DNA of 50,851 bases, taken from the IMG/VR virus record IMGVR_UViG_3300004770_000019, positions 1-50,851 of that record; one strand, 5' to 3'. The stretch's first letter is position 1. Each line of letters opens with the position of its first letter. Position numbers and translations under genes: made by a program. The notes under the pieces were generated by a model. The model did no database searches. It saw nothing but the letters and a program-made list of their open reading frames with translations, and was not told where the DNA came from. Source of the stretch: a virus. Shown here in pieces: positions 15,901 through 25,700 of the stretch.

Positions 15901-16401
15901 ATGGAGTATACGGGTGAATTTTATGACTATTTCCAAAATACCATGTTTGGGTTTAAAAATGGGACTATTTATACACATAATACTAATAGTTCCACGTGGA
16001 ACACGTTCTATGGGGTACAATACCCAATGCGTTATTGTTTTACCGCTAACCCACCAATTTCATCTGTAAAAGATGTAACAGGTTTAACGGTAGAAGGAAT
16101 AGATATACCTAATTATTCTGTTTTATATAGCGAATATCCTTATATTCAAATAACAGATATGACCGCTAAAGATTACAGAAATCAAGAAGGAATACAATAT
16201 AGTAATTGGTATAGAGATAGATTAAGCCCAAATGTAAATGGAACTACGATTCAAAAAATGTATTATGGTAGTATTATAAAAAGTAAAACACCATTATTCA
16301 TGATAGAATTTCAACAATATACTAGATTATCATATTTTACAATGACCGACACAAATTTTGCAGAATCAACAGGGCAAAAACAAATATTAAAAGATGGTTA
16401 A
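12925..16401 (+). CDS. Large stabilization-type tail protein (crAss-like), 1158 aa
   Basis: 1158 residues. The N-terminus (FKIQGLNNDDNLELLGEGDYLNLLNGRIGLSEQGKSMRIENVMGT, with NGRI and IENVMG) matches the start of the 'stabilization protein' of crAss-like phages, and aromatic-rich beta repeats fill the rest. In that group the protein belongs to the tail hub. No enzymatic motif is visible; serine/threonine/tyrosine are abundant and charged residues few. It is the second largest gene of the window, directly after the adaptor. The family assignment is from recall of the N-terminal pattern, hence moderate confidence. Confidence 0.6.
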   Translation: MVNQKEFKIQGLNNDDNLELLGEGDYLNLLNGRIGLSEQGKSMRIENVMGTTALANAKYPPYGVNQTIGGCMDIEGRRLIWFVYNTFSDHGIYCYSFDDNQVYAVLYDSQIQGGLGFDKNYRIDRNCRVVNGLLYWTDNLNEPKKINIESGIKLNQPSYNTTQVAYQTLTDSYEITVIRRPPAYPPTITKAYDSTYVNNFVANQSWQFAWQYIYFDGEISVLAEFSTASKMNLKYFGGIQISNYINCTLSLSEQIPQTARIIRLIAKNQINNSYNVVKTYDKLVDSTPFTNHNNGSIQLSFNYYGDVVGETIDAATSVKPYDSVPLLSKTLETAVSRIFLGNNLSGYASPTSTSLAGVTNIATISASAFAVTGVDAQSGYPPSVTGSYKMLFTGTPAIGDLVTLKIYFYDTTKTPSSNSIIITYTAASTTLTTEVSAIEALIAANSTISAYHLTAAYVSSPVSITLTTSTGSSKVSYIDAHIVTSGGSGTIGSFFKNESSYQLGTTFYDKARRKCGVVTNSGLIISTPLKTYANSTAALSINWTLSNINALTEIPSWAYYYSIDRTLNLKTRFFMDSVNGSHTYYADKNATSGVYEYTSTTFVAASVAIAIGLDSLLQANLGYTYTAGDMCVIVTSTGSRYELPIIGTDSNYLLVSPTDIGNVSTLQYIYEIYTPYIKTDIEPFYEVGNLYPIINAGTNSRVYSTLSGSLYGDAYILARSYNSVSYYAETMSPNDAFYKYWITDAGFINYVTLLGQVRNKHEIRYSNVFTAGTQNNGLSTFEALNFKTTPLGTGEINKLQLASKTEEQGVIMLSINSFQTVSCYLGEVQVIGASQNAFLAQDTSVIGTMNVLKGMFGTNHPETVIEYLGYVFWYDLNNGAIVQYSSNGLFPISSYKMASFFHRYAKDYQATSSATLDTLNGFHHIPTSIDPFTKRFQITLPSLIDPSTATVLPSYGGVAPSYASSIINRFNPYTKLGQTVCFDILENRWKEIMEYTGEFYDYFQNTMFGFKNGTIYTHNTNSSTWNTFYGVQYPMRYCFTANPPISSVKDVTGLTVEGIDIPNYSVLYSEYPYIQITDMTAKDYRNQEGIQYSNWYRDRLSPNVNGTTIQKMYYGSIIKSKTPLFMIEFQQYTRLSYFTMTDTNFAESTGQKQILKDG

Positions 16402-16423
16402 AATTTGTTAAATTTGATATAAT

Positions 16424-16855
16424 ATGGATAAGATTCAACGTGTTAATGATGATAGATTAGATGAGTTAGAATTATCTATTGTTCAAAATTTACAGCCCGT
16501 AGAATGTCCATTAGTTCATAGATTTGTAAATGGTATGTATATAAGAGAAATATTCATGCCAAAAGATGCTTTAATAACAAGTAAAATACACTTAACAGAG
16601 CATCCATTTACAATATCAAAAGGGAAAGTAGCAGTTTGTATTGATGGCGATAATTGGCAAGAATTTGAAGCACCATATACAGGAATTACAAAGGCAGGTA
16701 CAAGAAGGGTTTTATATATTATTGAAGATTGTGTTTGGACTACTTATCATTTAAACCCTGATAATGGGCAAGATTTAGAAGCAATAGAAGATAGAATAAT
16801 TGAAAAGCACGTTAATGAGTTAATAGAATCATATAATAACATTAAAATAAAATAA
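16424..16855 (+). CDS. Cupin-like virion-associated protein, 143 aa
   Basis: 143 residues. The central pattern VHRFVNGMYIREIFMPKDALITSKIHLTEHPFTISKGKVAV, then EAPYTGITKAGTRRVLYIIEDCVWTTYHLNPDNGQDLEAIE, corresponds to a family of small single-domain beta-sandwich (cupin-like) phage proteins (H-x-x-EHPF-ISKG-V and APYTGIT-x-G-RR-LYxxEDxVWTT). They often lie in tail gene clusters, but the exact role is not known. A TAAATTTG promoter-like element (16409-16416) is just upstream. It is followed two bases later by the ejection-type gene. Confidence 0.65.
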   Translation: MDKIQRVNDDRLDELELSIVQNLQPVECPLVHRFVNGMYIREIFMPKDALITSKIHLTEHPFTISKGKVAVCIDGDNWQEFEAPYTGITKAGTRRVLYIIEDCVWTTYHLNPDNGQDLEAIEDRIIEKHVNELIESYNNIKIK

Positions 16856-16856
16856 C

Positions 16857-17465
16857 ATGAGTTTTGTGGCAATTGGTGGTATAGGTGCAGGGCTAGGTGC
16901 TGCATTTAAAATATATCAAGGAGTTAAACAAAATAGCCTAGCCGACCAAATTAACCCGCAATATGATGTATATAAGGGGTCTAGTGCAGTTGGACAAAAC
17001 GTAGCAGCAGCCCAAAATGCTTATCAAGGTAGAATGGCAGGTGCAGGTTCAGCAGAAGAAAACTTATTAAGGGCGCAACAAAACCAATTTGCAAACGCAA
17101 GTAGAGGGGCTACTGATTCTTCTCAATTATTAGCATTAGCAGGTGCAGGTGCGGGTCAGGCTGCGGCAGGGGTTAATAATTTAGCTACCGCAGAAGGGCA
17201 AAATCAAAGAGGACTTTTAGATAACCTACAAGCAGCATACGGACAAAAAGTACAAGACGATAGGGCAGTTAACCAATCTCAATTAGAGAAATACCAAATA
17301 GATACAGGTGCAAAACAAGCATTAAGAGGTGCGGGAATGAATAATATTGCAGGTGGTATTAATGATACAGCAGGAATGGCTTTACAAATGGGGCAATTAA
17401 ATTCAATGAATAAAAAATTAAATTTAGCAGGTGCGGGTATTGGGTCTGCAATAGGTGGAGTATAA
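16857..17465 (+). CDS. Ejection/internal virion protein-like, 202 aa, alanine/glycine-rich
   Basis: 202 residues with a hydrophobic N-terminal segment (GGIGAGLGAAFKIY), a long alanine-, glutamine- and asparagine-rich helical middle (AAAQNAYQGRMAGAGSAEENLLRAQQ), and a hydrophobic C-terminus (LAGAGIGSAIGGV). Low charge and glycine-rich hydrophobic ends that could enter a membrane fit the internal (ejection) proteins of short-tailed phages, such as the P22 gp7/gp16/gp20 or T7 gp14-16 class. Three such genes (this and the next two) lie side by side, which is the usual arrangement. The direct family match is uncertain. Confidence 0.6.
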   Translation: MSFVAIGGIGAGLGAAFKIYQGVKQNSLADQINPQYDVYKGSSAVGQNVAAAQNAYQGRMAGAGSAEENLLRAQQNQFANASRGATDSSQLLALAGAGAGQAAAGVNNLATAEGQNQRGLLDNLQAAYGQKVQDDRAVNQSQLEKYQIDTGAKQALRGAGMNNIAGGINDTAGMALQMGQLNSMNKKLNLAGAGIGSAIGGV

Positions 17466-17482
17466 TTTAAAATAAAGTAAAA

Positions 17483-18973
17483 ATGGGGTATAATAATTCT
17501 GACATGGCTTTCACTTTGCCTAATCAAATAACACCAAGCCAAGTGTTACAGCAAGGTATTCAATTAAAAGAACGCCAATTAGAACGTAGTGATGCTTTAG
17601 CAGAAAGGCAAAGGCAGTTTAATGAAAGAGAGCAAGATAAAAAGCTGCAAAACCAATATAAAAATGCAGATATAATTGCAGAGCAAACGGATTTATCTAA
17701 GCATTTAACAGGTGATACTATTGCTAATGATATTGCAACTAAAAAATTAGCAGAAGCAATGCCACAATTTGTTGGGATGGCTAAAGCGGGTGCAAGCCCT
17801 GTAGATTTGCAAACAGCTATTTCACAATGGAAAAATAATACAGTACCCGCATTAGATAATATTAAAAGAGAATTTCAATTAGGAGATGAAGCTGCTAAGA
17901 AAATGAAAGAAATGAATCCTGAATTAAATACAGAAGCATTACTTACAGATTTTAGAAAAGACATACATAATAGAACTATTGACCCAAAAACAGGTCAATT
18001 AATACCTGCACATTTAGTACAACCATCAGAATATCAAAGTCAATTAACTAATCCTGATTTTTTAAGTAGATATGTACAAGGGAATAAAAATTTAGTTGAT
18101 GCTATTACTAATCCTAAAGGATTAGATAAAGCAAGTGCATTAGTTGGGAATCCCGATTCTCATGTTAAATATGAAGCTAATATCCCTTTTTGGAAAAAAC
18201 CTAATTATGAACCTACACAAGCAGTTGGTGGATATTTACCAAATAATGTAACTCCACAATTACAAATAAAAGGTTCTGAATTACCAATGGATAAATTACC
18301 CAATTCATTAACCGCAGGTAAGCCATTTAATATTATAGATAAAGATGTTTATGATAGGTTTTCACAAGACCCTAAAACAAACTTAGAATTAATATCAGCA
18401 GTAAGAAAAGATTACCCACAATACGATAGTTTTAATAATACCGAAAAAGAATATATTAAAAGACACGTTTTATATAATCAAATTCAAGGGTTAGACCAAA
18501 GTGAATTTCACCCAACAGGGGGAACAAAAGCACCAAGAACAAACATAAATGTAGCAGCTAATAAAGATATAAATCATACTCAAAATTTTGTATCTGATTT
18601 TGTAAAAGCAGTAGATAGTGGTGATACAAATTCAGTAATAGATGTAGGAAGAAGATTATACGCAGGTAACGGTAGTGGTGCTAAATTTGATAATTTAAGG
18701 GTAATGAGTAGTGGTAATATAGAAATTGATTATCATCCTAAAGTAGAAGGCGGATTTTCAAAGAAGGTAGAAACAAAAAAACTTAATCCCGAAGACCCTA
18801 ATTTTCCATACCAATTAGCAGGTTTATATCAACAATTAACAGGAAGTGATACTAAATTAGAAAGTGCGATATTAAGTAATAAAGGTGGTAAAAATGCGGG
18901 AATACCTAAGACTAAACCACCAAAAATTACTACTAAATCAATAAAAGAACTTCAAGGTTCACTAAATGACTAA
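17483..18973 (+). CDS. Probable internal virion/ejection protein, 496 aa
   Basis: 496 residues. The N-terminal 120 residues are highly charged and helical (LKERQLERSDALAERQRQFNEREQDKK), likely coiled coil. The rest is a glycine/asparagine/lysine-rich mix without enzymatic motif. The start at 17483 follows A-rich sequence; ATG 17504 is an alternative. It is the second of three neighbouring genes that look like ejection proteins and its stop overlaps the third gene's start by one base. Confidence 0.55.
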   Translation: MGYNNSDMAFTLPNQITPSQVLQQGIQLKERQLERSDALAERQRQFNEREQDKKLQNQYKNADIIAEQTDLSKHLTGDTIANDIATKKLAEAMPQFVGMAKAGASPVDLQTAISQWKNNTVPALDNIKREFQLGDEAAKKMKEMNPELNTEALLTDFRKDIHNRTIDPKTGQLIPAHLVQPSEYQSQLTNPDFLSRYVQGNKNLVDAITNPKGLDKASALVGNPDSHVKYEANIPFWKKPNYEPTQAVGGYLPNNVTPQLQIKGSELPMDKLPNSLTAGKPFNIIDKDVYDRFSQDPKTNLELISAVRKDYPQYDSFNNTEKEYIKRHVLYNQIQGLDQSEFHPTGGTKAPRTNINVAANKDINHTQNFVSDFVKAVDSGDTNSVIDVGRRLYAGNGSGAKFDNLRVMSSGNIEIDYHPKVEGGFSKKVETKKLNPEDPNFPYQLAGLYQQLTGSDTKLESAILSNKGGKNAGIPKTKPPKITTKSIKELQGSLND

Positions 18974-21900
18974 TGGAAGATAATTTAGAACAACCACAAG
19001 TAGAAGTACCTCAACAAGAAACACCCAAAACGGGTGATTTAGATAAGTTGTATAATGTAGTTAATCAAACGGGTCTTTATACTAAAACAAAAGATGAGTT
19101 TGTAAAAAAGTATAATAATCCCGAAAGCATAGATAAACTATATTCAATAGTTAATCAAACAGGATTATATACCAAATCAAAAGATGATTTCTATAATAAG
19201 TATTATCCTGATTTAACTCAACAAAAAACACAAGGATTAAAAACATACGGTCAGTCTACTCAACAACCACAAGAAGTTAAAAGACCTGATTTTGGGAGTG
19301 ATTTAACAAGTGCTACATTAAATATGTCGCAAAAGGCTAAGGATAGCGAAATGTCTTATAAGCCACAACCTATTAAAAAGCAACCATTACCTAAAAATGT
19401 AGCTGAAAATACCCAAAGTGGATTGGCATTACCTACAACAATTCAAGGTGGCAATGGTATTCCAAATGAGCAAGTACAAAATACAGATTTACAAGAAAAA
19501 CTAGCAAAAAGAGCAGAAGATAGAAACATAGCAGTAAATAACTATCTTGATAAAAAAGGATTAAAGCCTAATACTGCACAAAGAAGGGATGCCGAAGAAA
19601 ATTTAACTAATGCAATTCAAAATGATGATTTTGTAGTAGCTAAATCAAAAGATGGCGAACTTAAATTATTTAGGACACAAGGTTATGGTGAAACCTTATT
19701 TAATACTGTAAAAAATAGTGCAATAGAATCAGTAGATGCAGTTAAAGAAAATAGTGCATCTGATTCCGATTTATTAAACATATATAAGCAAAAAGACGCA
19801 GAGGCACAACAAGAAGATGAAACTAAGCCTAAGAATGATATTAGAGGGTATTTATCTGAATTAGCGGGTGGGGCAGTCAAACCATTAACCTTACAATCAT
19901 TAAATGCAATAGTACCAAGTTTAGGTAATGCAGCAATGGTTGGAGAAGCATACAATACAGCATTAGCCAAACAAAGGTATCAGCTATATAGAGAAGGTAT
20001 TCAAAATAAGTTATCACCCAAAGATGCACTTGCAAAAGCAAAACAAACTGCTCAATATACTGCTTTAGGAGATGCGGCAATAGCAGCCGTATTAGCACAT
20101 GGTACAGGAGAAGTAGCAAATACAATAAAAAATGGTTCGGTAGAAGCAGCAGAAAAAACATTTAAGCAATCATTAATTGATGGTGCTAAAAGTGCTGCTA
20201 AAGTAGGTGGTTACATGGGTGCTAGTGAAGTAGCTAAAACAGGAGTAGAAGCGGCAGGTGGATATGATAGAACAGTAGTTCAAGGATTAGAGAATGGATT
20301 AAAAGGATTAGGTAGTGGTGCTATGATGGATGTAGCATTTAAGGCTATTACTCATGCAGCATTAAATCCGTTTGGGGTAATTAAGGGTACAGTAGCAGCA
20401 GCTAAAAACCTATTTACAGAAGCACCAAAAGAAATGCAAGATGCTTATATAGAAACATTGCCTGATGATGTAGCTAAAAAAGTAAAAGAAAGTGTAGGTA
20501 ACTTTAGTAAAGCTAAGGATGATATTAAAGACTTTGTGCCCGAAGAACATTTAGCTTCATTTGCGGGTAAACTTGAAAAAGCAAAAGGATTAGAACAAAG
20601 AATAAGAGATTTAGAATTAAGAAAAGTGGGTAAACCACAATTTGCACAAGACCAAATAGACTTAGAAATACAAGATACTCAAAAAGAAATTGACGGTATT
20701 AATAAGCAAGTAAATGATGCAGCTAAAGAAGGTAAAGCACCAACAGAAAAAGATGATGTAACAGGTTTAAAACAAGGTCAAGAACCACAATTAGAAGAAA
20801 CAAAACAAAACGAAACTATACCAAGTGAACAAAGTCAAGAACAAGCCCCTGAAATACTCAACCCCACAGAAGTTGAAAAGCCTATTACTGAAAAAGTTGA
20901 TGAAACTAAGCCAACAACAGAAGAAACAAAAGGTGAAGGTGAAATAAAATCAAATTGGAATTATGAAGGAGAAGGGGATGCTTTTGCTAGTAACCCAAAA
21001 TCAAGAGAAGGTAAGTCTGCTTATGTAATTAGGGTTTTAGATAGCATGGGTCATGGTAAATCTTATAATAGAGCAGAACAAAGAGGTGAATTAGATACAG
21101 AATCACCATTGAAATATGTAGGTGATAAAGAAACGGTTAGTGCTATTGATGGTAATGGGAATAAGGTTGGTGTTGTGAAATTACAATCAGATGGCGGTAT
21201 AGAACATTTAGCAGTTGCCCCTGAATTTACTAAAAAAGGCGTAGCTACTGAATTAATTAAACAAATAAAGCAAAATGGAGCAGATGTTAATTTTGAAAAA
21301 TCAAAAAAAATATCTCCTGATGCAGCAAAACTTTTTAATAAATTAAACGAACAACCAAAAGAAACAATACCTAATAAAGAAACAGTAGAAGGAGTAGTAG
21401 AACCTAATAAACAAATTAAAATAAATGATTTAGTAGATAGGGTTCAACAATTACAGAAATTAAGGGCTAATGACCCAAAAAGGTCAAAAGAAGTTAATGA
21501 TGTAAAATTAGCTGCTAAGGAATTAGGATTAGAGTATAAAGATGATTTTGGTAAGTTATTTAATGATAAAGGAACAGAAATACAAAAACGTGAACCTATA
21601 ACTAACAAAACAGTAGTTAAGGATTTTGACCGTAAAAAGTATTCTAAAGAAACAAATGATTCAATAGATTTTATAGTAGATAATGAGCATGGTATAACAT
21701 GGTTTGACATAAGAGGAACTGATGGCAAAAGATTAAGTGCTAAACAACGTGCAGATGCTTTACAATCAATTAAAGATGGGAAGCCTAACTATGCAGCTAA
21801 GGCAGTATTTGATTTCATAGAACAAGCACATGAAAAAGGTGGTATAGAATTAGAAGATGTAACAAGTGGTAAAAGGGATATAGTGCCTATTGAAAAATAC

Positions 21901-22314
21901 TTCGATGCGATTAAAACAGAAGAAGATAAACTAGCGAAAGCTAATGCAGAAGATTTTGAAAATAATAAAGAACTAGAGCAGTCGGATGAATACATTAACC
22001 AATTAATAAATGATTATGAACAAGAAAACAGCAAACAGAATAATGAATCTAAGCCCACAAGTGAAGCAGAAGTTATTAAAGAAACTAGCACAGGAACAAG
22101 CCCTAAAGAAAATGGGCAAGAAAATGCCAAGCTAGAAATACCAAAAGAAGTAAAAAATAAGATAAAGGATGTAGTAGTTAATAATACTGAATTACCTTCA
22201 AAATTAAGTGAAGAAGATTATAAGTCATTAAGTGTAAAAGGTAAAAAAGAATATAAGATAGCTAGTGGGGAAGAAAAAATATTCAAAAAATTAATAGAGT
22301 GTATATGGGATTAA
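18973..22314 (+). CDS. Large ejection/polyvalent-type virion protein with GNAT-like domain, 1113 aa
   Basis: 1113 residues. The N-terminus holds two tandem repeats (LDKLYNVVNQTGLYTK and IDKLYSIVNQTGLYTK, both followed by K-D-F or K-D-E-F and YNK, residues 23-78). Next come hydrophobic alanine/glycine-rich segments (about 300-500) and a long charged, coiled-coil-prone stretch (about 530-680). Residues about 690-800 resemble a GNAT acetyltransferase: VVKLQSDGGIEHLAVAPEFTKKGVATELIKQI has the motif A pattern (V-A-P-x-x-x-x-KGVA-x-x-L). The C-terminal part is lysine/glutamate-rich. A multidomain protein like this fits the ejected polyvalent class. It ends where the next small gene overlaps by 16 bases. 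Confidence 0.6.
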   Translation: MEDNLEQPQVEVPQQETPKTGDLDKLYNVVNQTGLYTKTKDEFVKKYNNPESIDKLYSIVNQTGLYTKSKDDFYNKYYPDLTQQKTQGLKTYGQSTQQPQEVKRPDFGSDLTSATLNMSQKAKDSEMSYKPQPIKKQPLPKNVAENTQSGLALPTTIQGGNGIPNEQVQNTDLQEKLAKRAEDRNIAVNNYLDKKGLKPNTAQRRDAEENLTNAIQNDDFVVAKSKDGELKLFRTQGYGETLFNTVKNSAIESVDAVKENSASDSDLLNIYKQKDAEAQQEDETKPKNDIRGYLSELAGGAVKPLTLQSLNAIVPSLGNAAMVGEAYNTALAKQRYQLYREGIQNKLSPKDALAKAKQTAQYTALGDAAIAAVLAHGTGEVANTIKNGSVEAAEKTFKQSLIDGAKSAAKVGGYMGASEVAKTGVEAAGGYDRTVVQGLENGLKGLGSGAMMDVAFKAITHAALNPFGVIKGTVAAAKNLFTEAPKEMQDAYIETLPDDVAKKVKESVGNFSKAKDDIKDFVPEEHLASFAGKLEKAKGLEQRIRDLELRKVGKPQFAQDQIDLEIQDTQKEIDGINKQVNDAAKEGKAPTEKDDVTGLKQGQEPQLEETKQNETIPSEQSQEQAPEILNPTEVEKPITEKVDETKPTTEETKGEGEIKSNWNYEGEGDAFASNPKSREGKSAYVIRVLDSMGHGKSYNRAEQRGELDTESPLKYVGDKETVSAIDGNGNKVGVVKLQSDGGIEHLAVAPEFTKKGVATELIKQIKQNGADVNFEKSKKISPDAAKLFNKLNEQPKETIPNKETVEGVVEPNKQIKINDLVDRVQQLQKLRANDPKRSKEVNDVKLAAKELGLEYKDDFGKLFNDKGTEIQKREPITNKTVVKDFDRKKYSKETNDSIDFIVDNEHGITWFDIRGTDGKRLSAKQRADALQSIKDGKPNYAAKAVFDFIEQAHEKGGIELEDVTSGKRDIVPIEKYFDAIKTEEDKLAKANAEDFENNKELEQSDEYINQLINDYEQENSKQNNESKPTSEAEVIKETSTGTSPKENGQENAKLEIPKEVKNKIKDVVVNNTELPSKLSEEDYKSLSVKGKKEYKIASGEEKIFKKLIECIWD

Positions 22315-22703
22315 CAGATTTTAATGATGATGAAGTACAAGAATTAGTCTTAGAACAAAGACATAATGAACTAATTAAATCATTAAGTGGTGTTGTATCT
22401 GCATTGAAAGAAAAGGATAATTCAGATATAGTTTCAGCTATTGACGACCAAAAAGAAAAGATAGCCAAATTCATAGATTATATTAAAGAAGATAAAGAAA
22501 AGGATATAAATATTGAATTAAATCAGGATAAAATAGTATCTTCGATAGATGTAATGGCTAATTCCATACTTAAATCATTGGATGAATTAAAGAAATTAGT
22601 TGTTAAAACAGAGCAAAAAGAAGAAAAACCTAATTGGGAATTTCATATAGTAAGAAATAGAGTTTCCGACTTAATTGAAACGGTAACCGCAAAACAAATC
22701 TAA
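22299..22703 (+). CDS. Hypothetical coiled-coil protein, 134 aa
   Basis: 134 residues, helical and charged with repeated hydrophobic spacing (IVSAIDDQKEKIAKFIDYIKEDKEKD, VMANSILKSLDELKKLVVK) suggesting a coiled coil. A short beta-like tail (WEFHIVRNRVSDLIETVTAKQI) ends one base before the fibre gene. The ATG at 22299 overlaps the preceding gene by 16 bases; ATG 22305 is possible. The tail pattern W-x-F-x-I-x-RN-x-x-x-x-I-x-x-VTAKQI could be a linker or adaptor to the fibre, but the function is not known. Confidence 0.55.
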   Translation: MYMGLTDFNDDEVQELVLEQRHNELIKSLSGVVSALKEKDNSDIVSAIDDQKEKIAKFIDYIKEDKEKDINIELNQDKIVSSIDVMANSILKSLDELKKLVVKTEQKEEKPNWEFHIVRNRVSDLIETVTAKQI

Positions 22704-25700
22704 ATGAGGCTTCAAGCATACGTTTATCTTGGATGGTCGCCTAGATTGGCAGTAGTACCAAATGGGACAAATCAAGTGCTACAAGTTGTAGGATGGGATG
22801 GTGGTTCGGGCACTGCACCTGCAACGGGATTATATGTAGGCTCAACAGGTTATGTATCAAATATAACAGATGGCGTAAATATTAAAGGTGCGGCAGGTGG
22901 TGGCGGTGGTGCAGCCCAAAGTTTTGCAGGGGGTAATACATTCGGTAATACATTTTTAGCAAATAATGGGACAGTAGGTTGGTATGCAGGTAATAATATT
23001 TCTCTTTCCTTAGATAGTTTAGGTCAAAATGCAACAATAATAGGGAATACCCCCGTAGTTTTCTCAAATGCAAACGGTGTAACTTTTGGAACAAATGCAG
23101 GTACGGTAACAGCTAGTGTCAATACTAACTATCAATCACAAGGGGCTTACTTAACTACTGCAATGGCTTCCAATGCGGGTAGTAATTTTGCAGGTTTAAA
23201 TAGTGCCATTACCAATGGTGCAATGACTTATAATAGTTCAGGATTATCTCTGAATTTATCTAATTTATTGACAACTGCCATGCAATCAAACGCAGGTAGT
23301 AACTTTATAAATACTTCTCAAAGCAGCTTATTCCAACAAACAAGTGCGATGTCAAATTATTTGACAACTGCTATGTTGAGTAACGCAAGTTCAAATTTTG
23401 CAGGTACAAACGGTGCAATTACAGGTGGTTCAATGACTGTAAATACAAGTGGGGTAAGTATTAATTTGCCTAACTATCTTACTACAGCGATGTTAAGTAA
23501 TGCTAGTTCTGTTTTTGCAGGTATAGGTACAACTTTTGCAGGTACGAATGTATCAGGTTCAATGACGTTAAATTCTAACGGATTGAATTTAGCTTTAAGT
23601 GCAGGTGCAGGTGGTGGTGGTGGAAGTGTAAACTTTAGTGCAGGTACAACTTCAAATAACTTAAACGCAATTACATTCTCAAATGCCAATGGAGTTTCTT
23701 TTGGGTTGAATGGTTCTGTAATGACAGGTAGTGTTGCTGCGGCAGGTGGCGCACAAACAGGGATAAGTGGAATTTCAGCAGGTACAACTATATTAACAGC
23801 AGGTACACTTTCTTTTGGTAATAGTAACGGCATTACTTTTGGGTTAAACGGTTCTGTAATTACAGGAACGGTTGCAACTAATTATCAGTCGCAAGGGGCA
23901 TATTTAACAACTGCAATGCAGAGTAACGCTGCTACAATTTCTAATATAAATGTTAGTGCAGGTACTACAAGCGGAAACTTATCTGCCTTAACCTATGCAA
24001 ATAGTAATGGTGTTTCATTTGGATTAAATAATGGGACTATCACCGCAACAGTAGCGACAAACTATCAAAGTCAAGGGGCTTACCTTACAACAGCGATGGT
24101 TTCAAATGCAGGTAGTAATTTCATTGGGCTAAATACGGCAATAACTAATGGGTTAATGACAGCCAATTCAAGTGGAATTAGTCTTAACCTTTCAAATTTA
24201 CTTACAACAGCAATGGTAAGTAATGCAGGTTCTAATTTTATTGGGTTAAATACTGCAATTACTAATGGCTCAATGACAGCAAATAGTAGTGGTATAAGTA
24301 TAAACTTGCCCAACTACCTAACAACCGCAATGGCTTCAAATGCTGCAACTATTTCTAATATAAACATTTCAGCAGGTACTACTTCTAATAACCTAAGTGC
24401 ATTTACTATGAGCAATGCAAACGGTGTTAGCTTTGGATTGAATGGTTCAGTTTTGACAGCTTCGGTTGCAGCAGCAGGTGGGGCACAAACAGGTATTTCA
24501 GGTATTAGTGCAGGTACTACAGTATTAACAAGTGGAACATTAAGTTTTGGTAATGGTAGTGGTGTTAGTTTTGGGTTAAACGGTAGTGTTATAACTGCTA
24601 GTGTTCAAACAAACTACTTGACTACTGCGATGGCTTCTAATGCGGCTACGATTTCAAATATAAATTTATCAGCAGGTACAACGTCTAGTAATATTAGTGC
24701 GTTTGTATTTAGCAATTCAAATAACGTAAGTTTTGGATTAACTAATGGCTCACAAGTTACTGCTAGTGCTTCTTTCCCTACACAGACAGTACAACCAATG
24801 TATTATTCTGCAAGTGGTACAAGTTCATCTAGCGGTACAATTCAATTTGGTAATACACAAGGGGTATCATTTAGTTTATCAAATGGTTCAATAGTAGGTA
24901 GTGTTGCAACAAACTATCAATCACAGGGAGCGTATCTTACAACTGCAATGGTTTCTAACGCAGGCTCAAACTTTATAGGATTAAATACTGCAATAACAGG
25001 TGGTTCATTAACAGCAAATAGTAGTGGTATATCAATTAATATACCTGCCGCAGCACCTAGCCCTGTATATATTCAAGCAGGTACAACAAATGGCTCTTTA
25101 GGTACTATTAGTTTCGCAAACTCAAATGGCGTTTCGTTTGGGTTAAATGGCTCTACAATAACAGCAAGTGCCGCAGGTGGGGCAGCAGATGGGTATAATT
25201 TCATGCAAATAGGAACTACAGGTACTTTAGGGGCTTCATTTTCTACAAGTCAGGCAACATTCTTCTTTAATGGGATGAGTGGTTTTAGTATCAGCCAAAC
25301 ATCAAATACATTAAATTTTATAGATAATGATATTTGGTATATTAATGGTAATACAGCAGGTGGTCAAAGTTCAAGCAACTATTCAAATGGATTATACTTA
25401 TCAGGTGGTGCAAATATTACATTAAGTAACAATGGCTCTACTATAGCAATTATAGGCGCGGCTTACGCTACTATTAATGATTGGCAACCATATCAATTAG
25501 CTAACTCAACTTATACTTCTTTAGCTAATACTACACCAATATGGTTAGGTATATATCCACAAGAAAACGTATCAATGAGTGTCGTTGAAATGATTTCGTC
25601 TTTATCGTTCTCATCTTATTCTTCAACATGGAATAAAGGGTATACAATATCTTATGGTATGTATTCTCAAAATGGTGCAAGTACATCATTAATGGGTTCT

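Noticed and set aside
22882-25160. Minus-strand open frames opposite the first fibre gene
   Set aside because: They are long because the fibre repeats are free of the codons that read as stops on the other strand. Their translations are low-complexity Leu/His/Pro/Val strings that mirror the repeats.
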